Source: Lachnospiraceae bacterium
GTDB lineage: Bacteria; Bacillota; Clostridia; Lachnospirales; Lachnospiraceae
Length of the DNA stretch: 37,180 nt
Assembly (NCBI GenBank): GCA_017412055.1
Contig: JAFQOW010000020.1
Span: 1-37,180, forward strand
Direction: 5' to 3'
Shown here: in pieces, positions 32,489-37,180 of the stretch
Layout: every line of letters begins with the position of its first letter
Position numbering within the stretch: the stretch's first letter is position 1
Position numbers and translations under genes: made by a program
The notes under the pieces: model-generated
What the model was told of the DNA's origin: nothing
Database searches by the model: none
The model's input: the letters and a program-made list of their open reading frames with translations, nothing else

Positions 32489-33784
32489 ATGGCATTTGCA
32501 GATAGCGCTAAAATTTTTATAAAGTCTGGTAAAGGTGGAGATGGCCATGTAAGCTTTAGAAGAGAGCTTTTCGTGGCTGCTGGAGGTCCTGACGGCGGAG
32601 ACGGCGGTAAGGGTGGCGATATTATATTTGAGGTGGATTTAGGTTTGAATACACTTACAGATTTCCGTCATATTAGAAAGTATGTCGCTCAGAGTGGTGA
32701 AGAGGGTGGCAAGAAGAATATGCATGGTAAGAATGGTGAAGACCTTGTTATTAAGGTTCCAGAAGGAACTATTATAAAGGATGATGAAACTGGTAAGGTT
32801 ATAGCTGATATGTCAGGGGATAATAAGCGTATGACTATACTTACAGGCGGTAGAGGTGGTAAAGGTAATTCTCACTATGCTACAGCTACAATGCAGGTAC
32901 CTAAATACGCTCAGCCTGGTAAACCAAGCAAGGAGCTTTTTGTTCGTTTAGAGCTTAAGGTTATAGCTGACGTAGGTCTAGTAGGTTTTCCTAATGTAGG
33001 TAAGTCTACATTGTTATCTAGAGTAACAAATGCTAAGCCAAAGATTGCTAACTATCACTTTACAACACTTGCGCCAAATCTTGGTGTGGTAGATATGGAT
33101 GGAAGTAAGGGTTTTGTAATCGCTGATATTCCAGGACTTATCGAAGGAGCTAGTGAGGGAATTGGTCTTGGACATGAGTTCTTAAAGCATATTGAAAGAA
33201 CTAAGGTTATCATTCATATGGTAGACGCAGCCAGCGTTGAAGGAAGAGATCCAGTTGAAGATATAAAAGCTATTAATGAGGAGCTTTCAAAGTACAACCC
33301 AGAGCTACTTAAACGCCCACAGGTTATTGCAGCGAACAAGATAGATGCATTGCCACCAGATGATACAACATTTATAGATATGATAAAGGAAGAGTTTGAG
33401 CCACAGGGCATAAAAGTGTTCCCTATCTCAGCAGTAAGTGGTAAGGGCTTAAAAGAGCTTTTATGGGAGGTACAGAACCTTCTCGATAATCTGGATGATG
33501 CACCTATTATCTTTGAACAGGAATACGACCCAGATGCATATTATGATAATCCAGAAGAACCATTCTATGTATTTAAGGATGAGGAAGAGGAAGATGTATA
33601 TCGCATCGAAGGTCCAAGAATCGAGAGAATGCTTGGCTACACAAATTTAGAGTCAGAAAAGGGCTTTATATTCTTCCAGAAGTTTATGAAGGATAACGGA
33701 ATCCTCGACCAGTTAGAAGAGTTAGGCATCCAAGAAGGCGACACAGTTAAAATTTATGGACATGAGTTCGAATATTTAAAATAA
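32489..33784 (+). CDS. obgE: GTPase Obg/CgtA
   Basis: An essential ribosome-associated GTPase involved in 50S assembly and the stress response. 431 residues. The Gly-rich Obg domain spans 1-158 (KSGKGGDGHVSFRRE, GGDGGKGGD). The G domain follows, with G1 GFPNVGKST (about 166), G3 DIPGLIEGAS and G4 NKID. A C-terminal OCT domain (about 340-431) is present, as in most Firmicutes. The ATG at 32489 has CTAGGAGG upstream; the earlier in-frame TTG (32462) precedes that site and is rejected. It follows the rplU terminator, so it needs its own promoter in 32360-32470, which I could not define. Confidence 0.96.
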   Translation: MAFADSAKIFIKSGKGGDGHVSFRRELFVAAGGPDGGDGGKGGDIIFEVDLGLNTLTDFRHIRKYVAQSGEEGGKKNMHGKNGEDLVIKVPEGTIIKDDETGKVIADMSGDNKRMTILTGGRGGKGNSHYATATMQVPKYAQPGKPSKELFVRLELKVIADVGLVGFPNVGKSTLLSRVTNAKPKIANYHFTTLAPNLGVVDMDGSKGFVIADIPGLIEGASEGIGLGHEFLKHIERTKVIIHMVDAASVEGRDPVEDIKAINEELSKYNPELLKRPQVIAANKIDALPPDDTTFIDMIKEEFEPQGIKVFPISAVSGKGLKELLWEVQNLLDNLDDAPIIFEQEYDPDAYYDNPEEPFYVFKDEEEEDVYRIEGPRIERMLGYTNLESEKGFIFFQKFMKDNGILDQLEELGIQEGDTVKIYGHEFEYLK

Positions 33785-33819
33785 TAGTTTTTAGTAAGAA
33801 AATTCATAAACGTAAATCA

Positions 33820-34056
33820 TCATATTGTGCAACTTTGTACTGTGGATTTTACGATAGCGGAGAATGTTTAGATTTTCTTAATACTTTGTTCTATATTAGT
33901 AATTTTCCAACACGATGTTGGAAAAAGGCGTCTTTGAGCCATGGATGGCGAATAGACGCCGGTTACGTTCGTTTAATTGAATGTTTATTCAAAGTATTTA
34001 GAAAATCAAATATTCGTAGCATGTAAAATACACAGTATAAAGTTAGCACAATATGA
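33820..34056 (+). repeat. Long imperfect inverted-repeat element (MITE-like or structured RNA)
   Basis: Left arm 33820-33888 pairs with right arm 33990-34056 over most of its length, including uninterrupted or near-uninterrupted blocks of 11, 22 and 18 bases. At least two of the non-Watson-Crick positions are G.U in + strand RNA. The inner 100 bases hold two more hairpins: a perfect 10-bp stem (33903-33912 with 33916-33925) and a 7-bp stem (33927-33933 with 33954-33960). The element fills the gap between obgE and yhbY. A 63-codon frame across it is best explained as chance. No target-site duplication was clear. Confidence 0.7.
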
Positions 34057-34075
34057 CTCATAGAAAGGAAATAAC

Positions 34076-34369
34076 ATGACTAGTAAACAGAGAGCATATT
34101 TAAAATCAATTGCCATGACTACTGACTCAATTCTTCATGTTGGTAAGTCTAGTGCAACACCAGAATTTACAAAATCAATAGATGAAGCCTTAGAGGCAAG
34201 AGAACTTATTAAAATGAACGTTCTTAAGAATTGTGCTGATGACCCAAAGGTTCTTGCAGAAATATTTGCTGAGAGAACAAATTCAGAAGTTGTTCAGGTT
34301 ATCGGTAGAAAGATTGTTTTATATAGACCACGTAAGGAGAATCCAAAGATTGTTCTTCCTACAAAATAA
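34076..34369 (+). CDS. yhbY: YhbY-type RNA-binding CRM-domain protein
   Basis: 97 residues. A small CRM-domain protein associated with 50S assembly: KQRAYLKSIAMTTDSILHVGKS is the opening helix-turn-strand with the GxxG-like loop, and VVQVIGRKIVLYRP closes the domain. GAAAGGAA precedes the ATG. Its stop overlaps an ATG of the nadD frame, but translation of nadD more likely begins 12 bases later. It follows obgE by way of the inverted-repeat element. Confidence 0.93.
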   Translation: MTSKQRAYLKSIAMTTDSILHVGKSSATPEFTKSIDEALEARELIKMNVLKNCADDPKVLAEIFAERTNSEVVQVIGRKIVLYRPRKENPKIVLPTK

Positions 34370-34380
34370 TGGAGATTATT

Positions 34381-34968
34381 ATGGCTAAGAAGAAAATAGG
34401 TATATTAGGTGGTACCTTTAATCCTATACATGATGGTCACCTACAATTAGCAAAAGCGGCGTATGAACAGCATAACCTAGATAAAATATGGATTATGGTT
34501 TCACCAAATCCACCACATAAGGCAGGAACAACTATTGTAGATGTAATTCATAGAAATAATATGGTTAAAGCGGCCATAGAACCATATGAATATATGGAAT
34601 TTTCTGATTTTGAGCAGAAAAGAGATGGTTATATATATACAGCAGAGACACTTACATTATTAAAAAAGGAGTATCCTGAAAATGAATATTATTTCGTTAT
34701 AGGAGGGGATTCCTTAGCTAATATTGAAAAGTGGTATCATCCAGAGGTTGTTTTGGCTAATTGTATATTACTTGCAGCTGGTAGAGATGACTTGTTTGAT
34801 GAATCGTTAATCAATCGTATTAATGAGATTAATGCTAAATATAAGGCTGATATCAGAATGATAAAGATGCAACCTATGGATGTATCATCTACGGAGATTA
34901 GAGCTGGAGATTTTGATGATATACCAGCTTCTGTTAAAAAATATATTGACGATAATCGATTATATTAA
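34381..34968 (+). CDS. nadD: Nicotinate-nucleotide adenylyltransferase
   Basis: Adenylates nicotinate mononucleotide to deamido-NAD, a late step in NAD synthesis. 195 residues. The nucleotidyltransferase HxGH-type signature is in GGTFNPIHDGHL (about 10-21), and the C-terminal ISTxxR-type motif appears as SSTEIRAG (about 169). The ATG at 34381 is chosen because TGGAG lies 6 bases upstream; the ATG at 34369, overlapping the yhbY stop, lacks a site. The order nadD-yqeK-rsfS is conserved in Firmicutes. Confidence 0.95.
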   Translation: MAKKKIGILGGTFNPIHDGHLQLAKAAYEQHNLDKIWIMVSPNPPHKAGTTIVDVIHRNNMVKAAIEPYEYMEFSDFEQKRDGYIYTAETLTLLKKEYPENEYYFVIGGDSLANIEKWYHPEVVLANCILLAAGRDDLFDESLINRINEINAKYKADIRMIKMQPMDVSSTEIRAGDFDDIPASVKKYIDDNRLY

Positions 34969-34999
34969 TTTAATTTATATTTGAAGGTTGGTATATAAA

Positions 35000-35596
35000 A
35001 TGAGCGATAGAGATTATTATAAGAAGCTTAGAAAAAAAGTAAAGGATGTAATGACTAAAGCAAGATACGAGCATACTTTAGGTGTTGAGTTTACAGCGGC
35101 ATCCCTTGCTATGAGATATGGAATAGACATTGATAAGGCTGAAATAGCAGGATTACTTCATGATTGTGCTAAATGCATTGATGATGAGGACAAGCTTGAT
35201 GATTGTAAAAAATACAAAATTGAGCTAACTGATGTAGAAAAGAGAAATCCTTTCTTGATTCATAGTAAATTAGGTGCAGTATATGCAAAAAAGCTTTATG
35301 ATATAGATGATGAGGAGATAATATCTGCTATTAGATTTCATACAACTGGTAAGCCAGATATGACTTTACTTGAAAAAATTATCTTTATCGCTGATTATAT
35401 AGAACCTGGTCGAGATAAAGCTCCGAATCTAAAGGAAATTCGTAAAATGTCATTTATAGATATAGATGAAGCGATGTATATGGTTTTAAGAGATACTATA
35501 AATTACCTTGAAAAAGGCGAGGGTGAAAAGGATGAATTAACATATGACACATACCTTTTCTATAAAGAAATTCATGATAAAAAGGAGATAAAATAA
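35000..35596 (+). CDS. yqeK: YqeK HD-domain hydrolase (symmetrical Ap4A hydrolase type)
   Basis: 198 residues. An HD phosphohydrolase: RYEHTLGVEFTAASLA gives the first metal His, LLHDCAKC the HD pair (about 55), and FHTTGKPDMTLLEKIIFIADYIEPGR the C-terminal metal ligands. B. subtilis YqeK cleaves Ap4A symmetrically to ADP, and the same is likely here. The ATG at 35000 follows GAAGG by 12 bases; an in-frame TTG at 34988 abuts that site and is rejected. Confidence 0.92.
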   Translation: MSDRDYYKKLRKKVKDVMTKARYEHTLGVEFTAASLAMRYGIDIDKAEIAGLLHDCAKCIDDEDKLDDCKKYKIELTDVEKRNPFLIHSKLGAVYAKKLYDIDDEEIISAIRFHTTGKPDMTLLEKIIFIADYIEPGRDKAPNLKEIRKMSFIDIDEAMYMVLRDTINYLEKGEGEKDELTYDTYLFYKEIHDKKEIK

Positions 35597-35935
35597 ATGG
35601 AACAGACAATTAAGGCAGTATATAATGCCCTTGATGATAAGAAGGGAATAGATATTAAGGTTCTTGATATAAGTGAGATTTCTGTAATGGCAGATTATTT
35701 TATTATAGCTAGTGGTTCTAACAAGAATCAGGTACAGGCTCTTGCTGACAACGTGGAAGAGGAAATGCTTAAGCACAATATTCATAGTAGACAGGTGGAG
35801 GGATATCCATCAGGAAATTGGATATTAATGGATTACGGCGATTTCATCGTCCATGTATTTAATCAGGATGACAGATTATTCTATGATTTAGAAAGAATCT
35901 GGAAAGATGGCAAGCTTGTAGAGATAGAAATGTAG
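35597..35935 (+). CDS. rsfS: Ribosomal silencing factor RsfS
   Basis: 112 residues. Binds L14 of the 50S subunit and blocks joining with 30S when nutrients fall. Conserved segments are ISVMADYFIIASGSNKNQVQA near residues 29-49 and the C-terminal EGYPSGNWILMDYGDFIVHVF and RLFYDLERIW. AAAAGGAG at the end of yqeK supports the ATG, which directly follows the yqeK stop. Confidence 0.95.
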   Translation: MEQTIKAVYNALDDKKGIDIKVLDISEISVMADYFIIASGSNKNQVQALADNVEEEMLKHNIHSRQVEGYPSGNWILMDYGDFIVHVFNQDDRLFYDLERIWKDGKLVEIEM

Positions 35936-35959
35936 TTTAATGTTTGTGGGGTGAACGAT

Positions 35960-36619
35960 ATGTTAAATAAAATGCTAAAGATTATAGAGAAGTCGTTTAA
36001 ATTAGAAGAAATTGATGTAAAAGAGTATGCTAAAGTTAAGGCAAAAGGCATGAAGTTTGATATAAAGGCCTATTATGCAAAGGGTCTTGGTCATGTGTCA
36101 GTTATGACTGCAAAAGGTTTCTTTGGTCTTATGAAGATGGATACTTTGATTATTAATGCTACTGAGAAGGATTTGCCATTATATTCTTACGATAGAGTGC
36201 ATGCTATGGGAAATGATACATTAATTATAGAGCTTTATGATACCATTATTCATCCATCTGAATTTGAGGATATTGATAAGGTAAATGATAAGTATGATGA
36301 CATACCAAAGCATAATTTAGGCGAACATTGGTATGACAGTATAAAGCTTGAGGAAAGTGTGTCTATTAAAGGTAAAATTAAGAAGGATAAGGAATTATTC
36401 GATGAGTATGCCATGGAGCATTTTCAGGCATATATTAATACTGTTAATGGTGGAAGTGATGTGGATACAGAACAGAAGCTTAAAAAGGCAGCTGTGTATG
36501 TAGAAGGTTTACTTAAAAATGGTGGTCCATCTACAGATGTATTTAAGAAAGCGCTAGGCGAGGAAGCTACAGCTGAGCTATTTAGAAAATATTTGTTTGG
36601 AACGGATAAGAAAGGATAA
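35960..36619 (+). CDS. Hypothetical protein, possibly a ferredoxin-dependent bilin-reductase-like fold
   Basis: 219 residues, soluble and without a signal peptide. I do not firmly recognise it. Two regions faintly resemble ferredoxin-dependent bilin reductases and red chlorophyll catabolite reductase: LPLYSYDRVHAMGNDTLIIELYD (about 73-95), like the PifGxDlv..g..livldl strand pair, and a C-terminal ALGEEATAELFRKYLFG, like the fGxexxxxyixxxLF ending. If real, it may bind a tetrapyrrole. The ATG at 35960 follows GGGGTGA by about 6 bases; an in-frame GTG at 35951 overlaps that site. It follows rsfS by 24 bases and is probably co-transcribed with it. Confidence 0.55.
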   Translation: MLNKMLKIIEKSFKLEEIDVKEYAKVKAKGMKFDIKAYYAKGLGHVSVMTAKGFFGLMKMDTLIINATEKDLPLYSYDRVHAMGNDTLIIELYDTIIHPSEFEDIDKVNDKYDDIPKHNLGEHWYDSIKLEESVSIKGKIKKDKELFDEYAMEHFQAYINTVNGGSDVDTEQKLKKAAVYVEGLLKNGGPSTDVFKKALGEEATAELFRKYLFGTDKKG

Positions 36620-36626
36620 TGTATTG

Positions 36627-36962
36627 ATGTATCAAGAAAACCTCACAAACGAAGAGAGAATGTTAATAAAACGCGGTCGTGCATATCGTAGCTGGAGAAA
36701 ACGTATTATTTTCGGAATTGTTATTTTTTTTATATGGGCTTTTTGTGGTTTGCCGTTGGTACATATGAATAGTATAACCAAGGTTATATATACCATAGGT
36801 CTTTTGATTGCTTTGGGTGTTGAATACTATGTATTAATTCTTTCGTGTTGGAAATGTCCTGAATGTCATACAAAACTTCCTAAAAAAAGTATGTTGACTT
36901 CGGGCTATACGCCATATTTAGTAAAGAATTGTCCTAATTGCGGTGCGGATTTAGCAAAATAA
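36627..36962 (+). CDS. Small membrane protein with C-terminal zinc ribbon
   Basis: 111 residues. A basic N-terminal helix (RAYRSWRKR) leads into two membrane spans (about 28-46 and 55-75), then a zinc ribbon formed by CWKCPECHTK and NCPNCGADL. No family was recognised beyond this; similar membrane zinc-ribbon proteins are common and uncharacterised. AAAGGA lies 11 bases before the ATG at 36627, and the gene starts 7 bases after the previous stop, so it ends the rsfS transcript. Confidence 0.7.
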   Translation: MYQENLTNEERMLIKRGRAYRSWRKRIIFGIVIFFIWAFCGLPLVHMNSITKVIYTIGLLIALGVEYYVLILSCWKCPECHTKLPKKSMLTSGYTPYLVKNCPNCGADLAK

Positions 36963-37053
36963 TAAAATACAGAAGAATTACAGGATATAGAAAACAAATC
37001 TTCTATAAAGGCTAATTATTTTATCTAATATAGGTGATTATTGATTAGGTTAC

Positions 37054-37129
37054 AATCGCTGTTAGTGCCAACGAAAAAACAGAGTACATAAGAAATGCAT
37101 CTGTCCTTTCGTTGGTGCTAATAGCGATT
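37054..37129 (+). ncRNA. Long G.U-containing hairpin at the right edge, candidate RNA
   Basis: Arms 37054-37076 and 37107-37129 pair over all 23 positions in + strand RNA, with three G.U pairs that would be A.C mismatches on the minus strand. An inner 5-bp stem (37079-37083 with 37100-37104) extends it. Only TTTT follows the right arm and the stem is much longer than a usual terminator. The rest of 36963-37180 holds no gene; a 7-bp hairpin lies at 36986-37007. Confidence 0.45.
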
Positions 37130-37180
37130 TTGCCGAATTGAACAAAGTCGCGTCCCCAAGTCGTTATGTATGGATTTTCA

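Noticed and set aside
33835-34026. A 63-codon frame between obgE and yhbY
   Set aside because: It runs across both arms of the inverted-repeat element and is best explained by that symmetry; no ribosome-binding site.
1-37180. CRISPR arrays, tRNA or rRNA genes, prophage or transposase genes
   Set aside because: No regular direct repeats with spacers, no tRNA T-loop patterns, and no integrase or transposase motifs were seen.

Overview
The window is low in G+C and reads as one long chromosomal backbone from an anaerobic Firmicute of the class Clostridia, most likely a Lachnospiraceae-type gut bacterium. This rests on gene order (miaB-mutS-mutL-miaA-ynbB; radC-mreBCD-PBP2-minCDE-rodA-mgsA; rplU-prp-rpmA-obgE-yhbY-nadD-yqeK-rsfS), on the Prp/L27-extension pair typical of Firmicutes, and on strong AGGAGG ribosome-binding sites. 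No rRNA, tRNA, CRISPR array or recognisable transposase was seen. All genes but one are on the + strand.

Layout. (1) 1-397 holds no convincing gene but has a strong nested RNA-like fold at 12-101. (2) A good promoter at 398-426 opens a run of twelve closely spaced genes (494-16720): two flavoproteins, proB, a DUF896 protein, 5-formyl-THF cyclo-ligase, proA, miaB, a SulP anion transporter, mutS, mutL, miaA and a YnbB-type PLP enzyme. It combines proline synthesis, tRNA-A37 modification (MiaA adds the prenyl group, MiaB the methylthio group) and mismatch repair. (3) 16806-21212 is a more AT-rich accessory cassette. A promoter and a c-di-GMP-I (GEMM) riboswitch with an overlapping intrinsic terminator precede a secreted Cys-containing protein, a membrane-anchored protein and a fused MacB-like ABC transporter. 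Several strong hairpins lie between these genes. This is the best candidate for a little-described system in the window. (4) 21364-30830 is the cell-shape and division cluster: radC, mreB, mreC, mreD, PBP2, minC, minD, minE, rodA and an mgsA-like gene. (5) A lone minus-strand DUF378 gene (30911-31123) shares a bidirectional terminator with mgsA. (6) 31234-36962 is the L21/Prp/L27, Obg, YhbY, NadD, YqeK, RsfS group, ending in two poorly characterised genes. A roughly 240-bp inverted-repeat element sits between obgE and yhbY, and a 23-bp G.U-rich hairpin lies near the right edge.

Points of most interest: the c-di-GMP-controlled secretion-like cassette; a methylglyoxal synthase homologue lacking the conserved GGDQQ aspartate; an MreB with an altered phosphate-2 loop; the long inverted-repeat element at 33820-34056; the right-edge hairpin, whose G.U pairs imply a + strand RNA; and a protein next to rsfS that faintly resembles ferredoxin-dependent bilin reductases. 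All functional calls were made by eye from motifs; no database search was run.
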